Part shown: positions 5,929 through 13,596 of the stretch, piece after piece
Layout: each line of letters begins with the position of its first letter
Numbering within the stretch: position 1 is the first letter of the stretch
DNA from: Tannerella sp.
Lineage (GTDB): Bacteria; Bacteroidota; Bacteroidia; Bacteroidales; Tannerellaceae
Reading direction: 5' to 3'
Assembly: GCA_031277235.1 (NCBI GenBank)
Contig: JAITMT010000443.1
Span: 1-13,781 of the forward strand
Length of the DNA: 13,781 nt
Program-made: the position numbers and the translations under genes
Notes under the pieces: generated by a model
The model's database searches: none
Seen by the model: only the letters and a program-made list of their open reading frames with translations
Told to the model about the DNA's origin: nothing

Positions 5929-6759
5929 ATGAAAAAATTATTGATTTTTGCAGTCCTGATAATGACTGCCTGCACAGACGCTCTTGTTAATCCCAATGAT
6001 GGCAACGGCAATTCTCAAAGTGGTGATAAGAGAATTACAAGCTGTCGCATTGTATCTAACGGTATTACGAATGAATTTAGATTCAAATATGATACCGAAG
6101 GTAGAATCTCTGAAATGGTGCTTTATGAACAGTTTTCAAGTGGCTACCGGATGACTCATCACGATACTTTAACGGTGATGAATGAAAATAATAAAGTTAC
6201 AATGGCTTTGATTGGTTATGAAGATGATGATGAATACAGGTATGAAGATTTATATTCATTTACACTTGATAATAATGGATTGGCAACCTCTTTTCTTTAT
6301 TCTTATTATGATTATTTTATACAAGCACCTACCCAACGGCAAAAACCTCTCCTGTACGGTGATGGATATCTACTGGGTATATATTTAGATAACCATTCTG
6401 ATGATTTTGATTATTCAAATTTTGTTTGGGAAAACGGCAATTTAGTACGTTTGGATGACGATATATTATTTTCTTATACAAATAAACCGGATAAAAGTTT
6501 CATCAGTGAACTGTTTCCGTTCTTGATTGAATTTGACGGTCCCTCAATAGATGATATAATGATGAGTAATTCTCTCTGCTATATAGGTTATGTGAATGGT
6601 TTTTTAGGAAAACCCTCCAGAAATCTCATGGAAAGCCTCACTTACGATCCTGATTATCGTGTTGATTTCAATTATGAGTTTGACAGTGACGGCTATGTAA
6701 CCTCTGCAACAGCTGTTTTTGATGATGGTTCTTATTTCATTGAATTCACGTATGAATAA
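5929..6759 (+). CDS. DUF4595-like lipoprotein
   Basis: The product has 276 residues. MKKLLIFAVLIMTACTDALV is a lipoprotein signal with lipobox MTAC, so Cys15 is the likely lipidated residue. Blocks such as FRFKYDTEGRISEMVLYEQF, YSFTLDNNGLATSFLYSYY and FNYEFDSDGYVTSATAVF each hold a Y/F-x-x-D-x-x-G-x-I/V beta-hairpin unit, as in the RHS-like repeats of DUF4595 lipoproteins of Bacteroidales. It is probably anchored in the outer membrane. The start is 13 bp after the barrel gene stop, so the two form one operon. It uses more AT-rich codons than the barrel gene. No enzymatic motif is visible and the function is unknown. Confidence 0.7.
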   Translation: MKKLLIFAVLIMTACTDALVNPNDGNGNSQSGDKRITSCRIVSNGITNEFRFKYDTEGRISEMVLYEQFSSGYRMTHHDTLTVMNENNKVTMALIGYEDDDEYRYEDLYSFTLDNNGLATSFLYSYYDYFIQAPTQRQKPLLYGDGYLLGIYLDNHSDDFDYSNFVWENGNLVRLDDDILFSYTNKPDKSFISELFPFLIEFDGPSIDDIMMSNSLCYIGYVNGFLGKPSRNLMESLTYDPDYRVDFNYEFDSDGYVTSATAVFDDGSYFIEFTYE

Positions 6760-6794
6760 CAGCGCCTTTTCCTCAAGAAAAATCAATCAAAAGA

Positions 6795-6824
6795 TTGCCA
6801 ATTGAAAAATATGTTATAATTTTG
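6795..6824 (+). promoter_or_regulatory. Promoter of the LtaS-like gene
   Basis: TTG 6795-6797, a 19-bp spacer and TAATTTTG 6817-6824 match the Bacteroidota consensus. The -33 TTG sits in the 3' arm of a small hairpin (CAATC 6784-6788, GATTG 6793-6797, AAAA loop). The sequence after the -7 box (TTTGCAGCGTTAAAC) is nearly the same as after the antitoxin promoter at 8918. Confidence 0.65.
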
Positions 6825-6836
6825 CAGCGTTAAACC

Positions 6837-6876
6837 GGCAAGGCATCACTGAAAACCGGCAATTTTCGGTCTTGCC
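6837..6876 (+). promoter_or_regulatory. Structured 5' leader hairpin of the LtaS-like gene
   Basis: GGCAAG (6837-6842) pairs with CTTGCC (6871-6876), and inside it GAAAA (6851-6855) pairs with TTTTC (6863-6867). AACCGGCA occurs twice (6833-6840 and 6854-6861). The hairpin lies between the promoter and the ATG at 6906, in a leader of about 75 nt. No known riboswitch class was recognised. Confidence 0.3.
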
Positions 6877-6905
6877 AACAGGGAGCAGCATATTCTAAAA
6901 TATTT

Positions 6906-8726
6906 ATGAAACAACGTATTATTCTCATATTCAACATATTCGTTTTTTTTATTCTTGTTTTCCTTCTGCAGAAGATACTTTTTGTTCTGATGAATGGGGG
7001 AGCAAACGGGGAAGTCGGCACGGTGGATTTGTTACAGATTCTGTATCACGGATTGCCCATTGACATGTCGCTGAGCGGCTATTTGACAATTCTTCCGGCT
7101 TTGCTAATCATTGCGTCGGTTTGGGTGCGGGTAAAAACGCCGGAAACGGTAATGACCGTATATTTCAGTATCATGCTGTTTATCATTGCGATAATCACTT
7201 CCATAGACGTTATCCTCTATCCACATTGGGGATTTCATTTGGACCCTGTTGTTCTGTTTTATCTCGGAAATCCCGGCGAAGCCGTAGCAAGCGGAACAAT
7301 TCGGGAGTGGATTCTCGGCATATTGATTGTCCTTGTATTCACCGTCTTACTCTATTATGGATACGGATTTTCTATCCGAAAATTGTTCAACCGGCTAACC
7401 GTCCCCCGAAACCGGATATACTCAAGTCTTATACTTCTCCTGTTAACAGGCGCTTTGTTTTTACCGATCAGGGGAGGAATAACCGTCTCGACGATGAACG
7501 TAAGCCGCGCCTATTTCAGTAACCGCATGTTCCTGAATCATGCAGCCATCAATCCAATCTTTAATTTTCTCTATTTGCTGAACAAAAATGATCATTTCGA
7601 GTCGCAATACCAATTTTATGACAGGGACGAGGCTCAACAGATTTTTTACGGGTTAACCAAAAAGCCGGAAAATGCCGACAGACCTTCCCTGCTACGGATT
7701 GACCGTCCAAACATCATCCTCTTCATGCTCGAAAGTTTTTCATACGATGTAGCCGTTGATTCTGCCGTTGCGCCCAATATGGCGCGTTTTGCCAGGGAGG
7801 GTATCCTGTTTGACCGGTTTTTTGCAAACTCGTTTCGTACGGACAGGGCTTTGACGTCAATCCTGAGCGGCTATCCGGCGCATCCCACGATAGCCGTACT
7901 GAAATATCCGAAAAAGACGGAGCGGCTGCCTGCATTCCCCAGATATTTGAGGGCAGCCGGATACGAAAATCAGACTTTATATTATGGAGGAGATGTGAAT
8001 TTTGCCAACATGCGTTCCTATTTTGTGGGTTCATGCGGGATTCGGGACATTGTTTCGGACAGGAATTTTCCGGTCAGGGAGCGGCTGACCAAATGGGGTG
8101 TCCCGGACGGTCCGGTTATTGACAGGGCATATCGCGACCTCGTCGAAACAAAACCGGACGAGCCTTTTCTGAAAGTCATTTTAACGCTAAGCAGCCATGA
8201 GCCGTTTGATGTACCGACCCGATTATTTGATGTCCCGTTTTTGAATGCGGTCAACTATACGGACGAATGTATCGGACGGTTTGTTGCCAACCTGAAATCT
8301 ACCGGTTTATGGGATAATACATTAATCATTTTTACAGCCGATCATGCCATGCAGAGTTACCCGCAGGGAACGGATAATTATGAAAAGATACGTTTTCATA
8401 TCCCGATGATCTGGACAGGAGGAGCCGTCAGGGAACCGGCAATCGTTTCAGATTACGGTTCGCAAAATGATTTGGCTGCGACACTTCTGTCACAACTTCA
8501 CATAGATTATGCCGGTTTCAGGTTCAGTAAGGACATGTTACAGCCGCAGAGCCATAAGTTTTCATTTTATTCGTATGTAAACGGCTTTTGCATGATGGAC
8601 ACGTCAAGCGTTTTCTTATACGATAATAATCAGCAAAAAACGCTTGAACGGACCGGCGACCCGGCTATGGAAAAAGAAGCGAAAGCCTTTTTCCAGATGA
8701 TGTATCTGGACTTGGGCGAACGGTAA
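6906..8726 (+). CDS. LtaS-like membrane sulfatase-fold (alkaline phosphatase superfamily) enzyme
   Basis: The product has 606 residues, the usual length for the family. The N-terminal 190 residues hold about five hydrophobic helices (around 4-29, 57-75, 82-104, 135-153 and 171-187), followed by a large extracytoplasmic sulfatase-fold domain from about 265. IILFMLESFSYD supplies the metal-binding Glu276. SFRTDRALTSILSGYPAHP supplies Thr312, aligned with the catalytic threonine of LtaS. KWGVPDG, LSSHEPF (His431) and IIFTADHAM (Asp479, His480) complete the metal site. In Gram-positives LtaS transfers glycerol phosphate; Bacteroidota homologues are thought to move phosphate-headgroup or phosphoethanolamine-type units to envelope glycans or lipids, but the substrate is not known. 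Thr rather than Cys/Ser at the nucleophile position argues against a true sulfatase. It stands alone with its own promoter, and a hairpin follows 68 bp after the stop. Confidence 0.85.
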   Translation: MKQRIILIFNIFVFFILVFLLQKILFVLMNGGANGEVGTVDLLQILYHGLPIDMSLSGYLTILPALLIIASVWVRVKTPETVMTVYFSIMLFIIAIITSIDVILYPHWGFHLDPVVLFYLGNPGEAVASGTIREWILGILIVLVFTVLLYYGYGFSIRKLFNRLTVPRNRIYSSLILLLLTGALFLPIRGGITVSTMNVSRAYFSNRMFLNHAAINPIFNFLYLLNKNDHFESQYQFYDRDEAQQIFYGLTKKPENADRPSLLRIDRPNIILFMLESFSYDVAVDSAVAPNMARFAREGILFDRFFANSFRTDRALTSILSGYPAHPTIAVLKYPKKTERLPAFPRYLRAAGYENQTLYYGGDVNFANMRSYFVGSCGIRDIVSDRNFPVRERLTKWGVPDGPVIDRAYRDLVETKPDEPFLKVILTLSSHEPFDVPTRLFDVPFLNAVNYTDECIGRFVANLKSTGLWDNTLIIFTADHAMQSYPQGTDNYEKIRFHIPMIWTGGAVREPAIVSDYGSQNDLAATLLSQLHIDYAGFRFSKDMLQPQSHKFSFYSYVNGFCMMDTSSVFLYDNNQQKTLERTGDPAMEKEAKAFFQMMYLDLGER

Positions 8727-8790
8727 CTTTGATAATACACCGTTTTGACCGGAAGGACGCAAACTGTTCAGGATAAGGGAAAAACACTGG

Positions 8791-8820
8791 AAATCCTTAC
8801 CGTAAAGGACGTAAGGTTTT
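8791..8820 (+). terminator. Weak terminator-like hairpin after the LtaS-like gene
   Basis: AAATCCTTAC (8791-8800) pairs with GTAAGGTTTT (8811-8820) with one mismatch and a 10-nt loop. The T-run is the 3' arm itself, so the arrangement is bidirectional-looking and only moderately convincing. The rest of 8727-8913 shows nothing recognisable. Confidence 0.35.
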
Positions 8821-8913
8821 CAATATATTGCCCATCATCGTATTAAAATTTGTGAACTTTGCGGTAAAAAACACTTTTGAGACAGCCCGGTTTTCCGTTT
8901 CAAAAACAATGAT

Positions 8914-8921
8914 TATCTTTG
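8914..8921 (+). promoter_or_regulatory. -7 box before the antitoxin gene
   Basis: TATCTTTG at 8914-8921 fits TAnnTTTG, but the -33 position holds TTT rather than TTG, so the promoter may be weak or regulated. The sequence following it matches that after the promoter at 6817-6824 (TTTGCAGCGTTAAAC). Confidence 0.45.
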
Positions 8922-8958
8922 CAGCGTTAAACGGTTAAAAAGTAAAAATTTTGACGCC

Positions 8959-9189
8959 ATGACAGTCGTAAATACAGAGGAATTTAACGCCAATCAGAAA
9001 AAATATTTTGATATGGCTGTTAATGAGCAGATTTTTATCAAGCGGGGTAAAAATATCTTTATCATTACCCGTGTTGAGGATGACGAAGAAGAAGAAGAAG
9101 ACGATGAATTGGAACTGGCGAAAGAACGAAAAAACAGCGATGGAAAGTTTATGGAAACAGCCGATTTTATCAGATACCTGCGCAAATGA
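8959..9189 (+). CDS. PHD/YefM-like antitoxin
   Basis: The product has 76 residues. MTVVNTEEFNANQKKYFDMA and then EQIFIKRGKNIFIIT match the compact DNA-binding N-terminal fold of Bacteroidota prevent-host-death antitoxins (V-x-x-x-E-F-x-x-N-Q-K-K-Y-F-D-x-A). The middle has an unusually long acidic run (DDEEEEEDDELE, about 42-53), and the tail FMETADFIRYLRK would be the toxin-binding part. Antitoxins of this type usually repress their own promoter and neutralise a RelE/ParE- or Txe-type toxin encoded next to them. Here the stop overlaps the start of a 36-codon ORF by 4 bp (ATGA), the usual coupling to a toxin, but no toxin-sized gene follows. It is therefore an orphan or decayed module. Confidence 0.7.
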   Translation: MTVVNTEEFNANQKKYFDMAVNEQIFIKRGKNIFIITRVEDDEEEEEDDELELAKERKNSDGKFMETADFIRYLRK

Positions 9190-9296
9190 AAACCAAAACG
9201 CTGGACAGAGTTTATAAAGATGCGGATAAAATACCGAAGCATGTAAAATTGATAGCGGCTGAAGAATTGGAGAAACTTGAAAAAGCCGAAAAATAA
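9186..9296 (+). CDS. Small charged ORF (36 aa) translationally coupled to the antitoxin gene
   Basis: ATG at 9186 overlaps the antitoxin stop in ATGA. The 36 residues begin MKTKTLDRVYKDADKIPKHV and end with a Lys/Glu-rich amphipathic helix (LEKLEKAEK). This is too short for a RelE, ParE or Doc toxin and has no toxin motif. It may be a microprotein partner, a toxin remnant, or a leader. The ATGA coupling and the clean stop at 9294-9296 favour real translation. The family is not recognised. Confidence 0.45.
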   Translation: MKTKTLDRVYKDADKIPKHVKLIAAEELEKLEKAEK

Positions 9297-9321
9297 AAAA
9301 AAAGGTCGTTTTTTATGCAAA

Positions 9322-9347
9322 TATGAAAAATTGTTGTACTTTTGTGC
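9322..9347 (+). promoter_or_regulatory. 26-bp repeat with -7 box: promoter of the thioredoxin-like lipoprotein gene (copy 2)
   Basis: TACTTTTG at 9337-9344 is the -7 box. This copy lacks a proper -33 TTG (ATG at the right distance), unlike copy 1 at 576-601. Its position 24-46 bp before the chosen ATG at 9368 fits a promoter, and it is the reason the upstream ATG at 9323 is rejected as the start. Confidence 0.5.
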
Positions 9348-9367
9348 GTAATTATAATTTAAGCAAT

Positions 9368-10681
9368 ATGAAATCTCGGAAAATCACAGCAATTATCTTA
9401 TTGTCAATCAATTTATTAAGTTGTTCGCAAGACAAAACCGTAGAACTCCCATTAACCATGCAAAATGGTTATGGACCATTTCGTATGGCATTGGGAGGAA
9501 TTTCTCCCTATACGGAAAATACGGATAATCCATGGTATAAAACCTACCTGAAAGTGTCGAAGTTACCGGAGGGTTTAACCGATATACAAATTGGCGATAT
9601 AGAATCAAACATCAATCAATCTGTCTATCAGAATTATTTATTGGGTAATATCACGGAAGACCGGTATGCAGAATTACAAAAGTCGTGGAATTGGACACCC
9701 GACACATTAAGCCTGTCGAAAATTCCCATAAAAACTAAAATTGCGTTTGCTTATGGAAAAGATTCGGAAGGAATTGTGAAAATTGCAATAGATGCGAACA
9801 ACAATCTTGATTTAAGTGATGACGGGTTATTCATACCTCTTGATATGGCTTCGGTTGATAGTGATGCCAATAGAGATTCAATAGCACAGGCGCAGGCAGT
9901 CAATGTTTCTTTTGAAACTTTTGTCCACAATAAAACCGTGCCTGTCAGTGTTCCGCTTTTTGTCATGTTCTATAATCAAATGAATAGGTTTATGTACAAC
10001 TTTGCCCAATATGCGACAACTCAATACAAAGGAAAGCAAATTGCTGTTTCTTCAGGCTCTACAAATTTATCTTATGCAAACATTGATATTGCTTTTCTCG
10101 ACAGTCTGAAAAGCGGAGATAAAGTCGCGGTAGAAGACATTTACAGGAAGAATGAATACGTTGAAATCCAGAATGAAATCTTTAAGATTATGGGAGTAAA
10201 CACCAACAAAAGCACGCTCGTTTTGGAAAAAACCGATTTGCCGAAGACACAATTGTTTTCCACACAAATAGGATACAAGTCTTATCCTTTTCAGGGGGAG
10301 GAATTTACAACAAAATCACCCGTTTCGTCTGATATTTTACGCGGAAAGTATGTCTTGCTTGATTTTTGGGCAACCTGGTGTGGACCGTGCATACAGGAAT
10401 TTCCCCATCTTAAAGAGTTATATTCAAAAACTGACAGGGCAAAATTCGAGATTGTGGGAATAGTGGGAGATAGTCCGCTCAATACGCTTACAGACGCGGT
10501 CGAGAGATATGGACTCACCTGGTCGCAAATTGTTTCGGATGATGCAAATAACATAACAAAAACGTATGGAATAAATGGTTATCCTACTACTCTTCTTATA
10601 GATACCGCAGGGATTATCATTACAAAAAACTTGAGAGGAAAAGAATTGGAGGAGAAAATTTTAAGCCTGGTTAATGAATAA
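9368..10681 (+). CDS. TlpA/ResA-like thioredoxin-fold lipoprotein
   Basis: The start at 9368 is preferred to the in-frame ATG at 9323, which lies inside the promoter repeat. It gives 437 residues beginning with a lipoprotein signal (MKSRKITAIILLSINLLSC, Cys19 lipidated). Residues about 20-290 form a Bacteroidota-specific N-terminal region containing DANNNLDLSDDG (about 142-153), which looks like an Asp/Asn-rich calcium-binding loop. Residues about 300-437 are a thioredoxin-fold domain: YVLLDFWATWCGPC with the redox pair Cys338/Cys341 (WCGPC 337-341), and GYPTTLLID with cis-Pro406. Such proteins sit on the periplasmic side of a membrane and reduce or exchange disulfides, for example in cytochrome maturation; the partner here is unknown. 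The gene stands alone, and palindromic repeats follow its stop. Confidence 0.85.
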   Translation: MKSRKITAIILLSINLLSCSQDKTVELPLTMQNGYGPFRMALGGISPYTENTDNPWYKTYLKVSKLPEGLTDIQIGDIESNINQSVYQNYLLGNITEDRYAELQKSWNWTPDTLSLSKIPIKTKIAFAYGKDSEGIVKIAIDANNNLDLSDDGLFIPLDMASVDSDANRDSIAQAQAVNVSFETFVHNKTVPVSVPLFVMFYNQMNRFMYNFAQYATTQYKGKQIAVSSGSTNLSYANIDIAFLDSLKSGDKVAVEDIYRKNEYVEIQNEIFKIMGVNTNKSTLVLEKTDLPKTQLFSTQIGYKSYPFQGEEFTTKSPVSSDILRGKYVLLDFWATWCGPCIQEFPHLKELYSKTDRAKFEIVGIVGDSPLNTLTDAVERYGLTWSQIVSDDANNITKTYGINGYPTTLLIDTAGIIITKNLRGKELEEKILSLVNE

Positions 10682-10723
10682 AAATAATGAATCTCCGTAT
10701 AAATACCTAAAATAGTGCAATAA

Positions 10724-10844
10724 TGAATCCGAAGGATTCAAATATTTATAGAAAACACCATTCAGATCAATATACGACTCCTTCGGAGTCGAACAGGGGG
10801 TGAAATATGACATTTTCTATAAACATGCAATCCCTTCAGGATTG
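10724..10844. repeat. Inverted pair of palindromic repeats (REPIN-like) with a central palindrome
   Basis: Three palindromes lie in the 352-bp gap after the thioredoxin-like gene. They are TGAATCC/GGATTCA (10724-10740), CGACTCC/GGAGTCG (10775-10791) and CAATCC/GGATTG (10828-10844). The first is followed by TTTATAGAAAA (10745-10755) and the third is preceded by its exact reverse complement TTTTCTATAAA (10813-10823). The outer two units are therefore in inverted orientation around the central one, as in REP doublets. Nothing else recognisable lies in 10845-10985. Confidence 0.55.
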
Positions 10845-10985
10845 AAAAGATGTTTGGGTATGAATAGGGATATACATTATAAAAATAACAGCAACAACCG
10901 GTGATTTGGCAGAGTCGGGAATGTTTCTCATCCGGCTACAGACATGCCTGATCCCAACTTTTTACCCCGCAACCTCAAAATATTT

Positions 10986-11016
10986 TTGGGCAATTGAAAA
11001 ATAATCAATACTTTTG
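10986..11016 (+). promoter_or_regulatory. Promoter of the truncated alaS-like gene
   Basis: TTG 10986-10988 (within TTTTTG), a 20-bp spacer and TACTTTTG 11009-11016 form a good Bacteroidota promoter. The predicted transcript would start only about 10-15 nt before the GTG at 11034, so the leader is nearly absent. Confidence 0.55.
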
Positions 11017-11033
11017 CAAAAAAATAGTTAAAG

Positions 11034-12866
11034 GTGAAGAATCCGTTGTTATTGGAAGATAAAGTGAAAGAAACTCAAAGCGAGCAGATAAACGTTGCGA
11101 TGCGCGTGATTGCCGACCATGTGCGCACGATTGCCTTTTCGATTGCCGACGGTCAGTTGCCGTCCAATGCGAAGGCGGGCTATGTGATTCGCCGGATTTT
11201 GCGGCGGGCGGTACGGTATGGCTATACGTTTCTCAACCAGCGTGAAGCGTTCATATACAGGCTAATACCTACTTTGGTGGAAAGCATGGGCGACGCCTAT
11301 CCCGAACTTCGGGCGCAGCAAACGCTTATTGAAAAAGTGATGAAGGAGGAGGAAGAATCGTTCCTGCGGACGCTCGAAACGGGCATCAAACTGTTGGACA
11401 GGGAAATTCAGACCTTGCCCGAAGGCGGCGTGCTGAAAGGCGAAGTCGTTTTTACGCTTTACGACACGTACGGTTTTCCGCTTGATTTGACGGAACTCAT
11501 TCTGCGTGAGCATAATATGACGGTTGATATAGCCGGTTTCAACGTCGAAATGGCAAAGCAAAAAGAGCGCGCCCGCAATGCCGCAGCCGTCGAAACTGCC
11601 GACTGGGTCGTTTTGCGCGAGGGCGAAACGGAATTTGTCGGATACGACAGTTATGAGGTGAAAACCAACATATTACGCTATCGCAAAGTAAAACAGAAAA
11701 ACAGGGAATTTTATCAGATTGTTCTGGAAAAAACGCCTTTTTACGCTGAAATGGGCGGTCAGGTGGGTGACAGCGGGCAATTGGATAATGGACAATTGAC
11801 AATAATTTTCGATACGAAACGCGAAAACAATCTGATGGTGCATTTGGCGGAAAAACTGCCTGAAAATGTGAATGATACGTTTCTGGCGAAGATAGATGTA
11901 AAAAAACGTCGCGCCACGCAGGCGAACCATTCGGCAACGCATATCGTACACGAGGCGTTGCGGGAAGTGCTTGGAAAACACGTTGAACAGAAAGGCTCGT
12001 ATGTGTCGCCCGACGTATTGCGCTTCGACTTTTCGCATTTCCAAAAAATGACGAAAGATGAAATACACCGTGTGGAACATCTTGCCAATGAGCGTATTAG
12101 AAATGATTTTCATTTGCAGGAAATGCGAAATGTACCGATTGCCGAAGCAAAAAAAATGGGCGCCATGGCTCTTTTCGGCGAAAAATATGGCGAGACGGTA
12201 CGCGTGGTGCAGTTCGGCAGTTCGGTGGAACTTTGCGGCGGCACGCACGTTCGCTCGACCGGCGAAATCGGAATGGTGAGAATTATTTCCGAATCTTCGA
12301 TTGCGGCGGGTATTCGGCGAATCGAGGCAATTACCGGCGAATCTGTCGAGAATGTGATTGACATTCAGCAGGATATAATTTCCGATTTAAGGGAATTTTT
12401 CAATAATTCACCGAATTTGGTGGCTGCCGTGCAAAAATCCATCGAAGAAAACGCCGAATTGAAAAAACAGGTGGAAACCTTTGTGCAGGAGAAAATTTCC
12501 GAAATGTGCGACAGACTCATTGGGACGCAGCAAGTGCAGGAAATTCACGGAATCAGCGGCGTAACGGTCGTGAAACGCACTCTTACGCTTTCGCCCGAAC
12601 AAATCAAGACGCTTGCGTTCATGTTGCGCAACAAAATGCCCGAGAAACTTTTCGTCGCCATAGGCTCTGTTTTTGACGGCAAGCCATCATTGACGGTTTT
12701 ATTATCGGAAGATCTGGTAACCAGTGGATTAAATGCCGCCAATATCATTCGTACAGCCGCCAAGGAAATTCAGGGCGGCGGCGGCGGACAACCGTTTTTC
12801 GCACAGGCTGGCGGCAAAAATGCCGAAGGGATTGAGAGGGCGCTCGAAATAGCGGTAAATATTTGA
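11034..12866 (+). CDS. Alanyl-tRNA synthetase lacking the N-terminal aminoacylation core
   Basis: The product has 610 residues from GTG 11034 (a stop lies three codons upstream; an ATG at residue 23 is the alternative). Full-length AlaRS has about 875, so some 265 N-terminal residues, holding class II motifs 1-3, are absent. What remains is collinear with the family: VAMRVIADHVRTIAFSIADG and RRILRRAVRYGY (tRNA acceptor-recognition region, about 21-65), GGQVGDSG (241-248), the editing-domain zinc/deacylase residues His299 and His303 (NHSATH) and Cys401 and His405 (CGGTH), a coiled coil about 445-495, and the C-Ala tail with GGGGGQPFFAQAGGKN (581-596). It should be able to bind tRNA-Ala and hydrolyse Ser- or Gly-tRNA-Ala but not charge tRNA. 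The first 15-18 residues do not resemble AlaRS. No N-terminal remnant is visible upstream, but a promoter is. It may be a free editing protein, half of a split enzyme, or a 5'-deleted duplicate. Confidence 0.85.
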   Translation: MKNPLLLEDKVKETQSEQINVAMRVIADHVRTIAFSIADGQLPSNAKAGYVIRRILRRAVRYGYTFLNQREAFIYRLIPTLVESMGDAYPELRAQQTLIEKVMKEEEESFLRTLETGIKLLDREIQTLPEGGVLKGEVVFTLYDTYGFPLDLTELILREHNMTVDIAGFNVEMAKQKERARNAAAVETADWVVLREGETEFVGYDSYEVKTNILRYRKVKQKNREFYQIVLEKTPFYAEMGGQVGDSGQLDNGQLTIIFDTKRENNLMVHLAEKLPENVNDTFLAKIDVKKRRATQANHSATHIVHEALREVLGKHVEQKGSYVSPDVLRFDFSHFQKMTKDEIHRVEHLANERIRNDFHLQEMRNVPIAEAKKMGAMALFGEKYGETVRVVQFGSSVELCGGTHVRSTGEIGMVRIISESSIAAGIRRIEAITGESVENVIDIQQDIISDLREFFNNSPNLVAAVQKSIEENAELKKQVETFVQEKISEMCDRLIGTQQVQEIHGISGVTVVKRTLTLSPEQIKTLAFMLRNKMPEKLFVAIGSVFDGKPSLTVLLSEDLVTSGLNAANIIRTAAKEIQGGGGGQPFFAQAGGKNAEGIERALEIAVNI

Positions 12867-12902
12867 AAATGTGAAATTTATATAAGATGATTTTTTAGTC
12901 CC

Positions 12903-13574
12903 ATGCAAGAAAATATCAAAGAATCCCTGTTTTCGACCTCTGTTTTCGATGTGATTCCCGCATCCATGCAGGACGATTTTTTGTTGACGCTGGATATGAG
13001 GCTAAAATCCTTTAACAGAGGAGATTTACTGTTTACGCAGGGCGAAGAAATCATCTATTTGCCCGTCATACTCAAGGGTTCGGTGCGTGCCGAAATGTTT
13101 TCGGCGTCGGGAAATACGTTGCAGATAGACGTAATCAAGGCGCCCGAGGTACTTGCCGCCGCATTTGTTTTTGCTTCCAGAAACCGGATTCCGGTCTCCG
13201 TAACTGCACTTGAAGACGGCGAAATACTCAAATTATCAATACCTTCGCTACAAAATGCCTTTGTGAAATATCCCGATTTTTCAAACGCTTTTATGCGGCA
13301 TGTTGCAGACCGGGTCTTTTTTCTGACGGAAAAGATTAATTTCCTGAATATCAAAACGATAAAGGGAAAATTAGCGCAGTTGATATTGACGCGCAGCGTC
13401 AATAATACGTTTTCGCTTCCGATGAATCAGACCGAACTGTCGCGATTTTTCGGCATAGAACGCCCTTCGCTGGCGCGCGCCCTGTCGGAAATCATCCAGG
13501 ATAAAATCATTACCCTCCGTAAAAATAAGGGAGAAATATTGAATATCAAACAGTTGAAAGCGCTGTTGGCTTAA
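12903..13574 (+). CDS. Crp/Fnr family transcriptional regulator
   Basis: The product has 223 residues, normal for the family. Residues about 15-130 form the cyclic-nucleotide-binding-like beta-roll (SFNRGDLLFTQGEEIIYLPVI, then LKGSVRAEMFSASG). They are followed by the dimerisation helix (about 125-150) and a winged helix-turn-helix of the HTH_Crp_2 type: LPMNQTELSRFFGIERPSLA with a recognition helix around 180-195 and wing DKIITLRKNKGEILNI. No N-terminal Cys cluster as in oxygen-sensing FNR is present, and the cAMP-contacting residues of CRP are not evident, so the ligand is unknown. It begins 36 bp after the alaS-like stop and ends 22 bp before aroB in the same direction, so it may be transcribed with both. 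In Bacteroidota this type often regulates redox or nitrosative-stress genes. Confidence 0.85.
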   Translation: MQENIKESLFSTSVFDVIPASMQDDFLLTLDMRLKSFNRGDLLFTQGEEIIYLPVILKGSVRAEMFSASGNTLQIDVIKAPEVLAAAFVFASRNRIPVSVTALEDGEILKLSIPSLQNAFVKYPDFSNAFMRHVADRVFFLTEKINFLNIKTIKGKLAQLILTRSVNNTFSLPMNQTELSRFFGIERPSLARALSEIIQDKIITLRKNKGEILNIKQLKALLA

Positions 13575-13596
13575 ATTGAAATAAAAATTCACAAAA

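Noticed and set aside
9323..9367. Upstream in-frame ATG of the thioredoxin-like gene (MKNCCTFVRN...)
   Set aside because: It lies inside the promoter repeat and would precede the signal peptide; the ATG at 9368 starts directly with a lipoprotein signal.
11673..12248. 191-codon reverse-strand ORF within the alaS-like gene
   Set aside because: It is antisense to the strongly conserved editing domain and has a composition typical of an antisense shadow.
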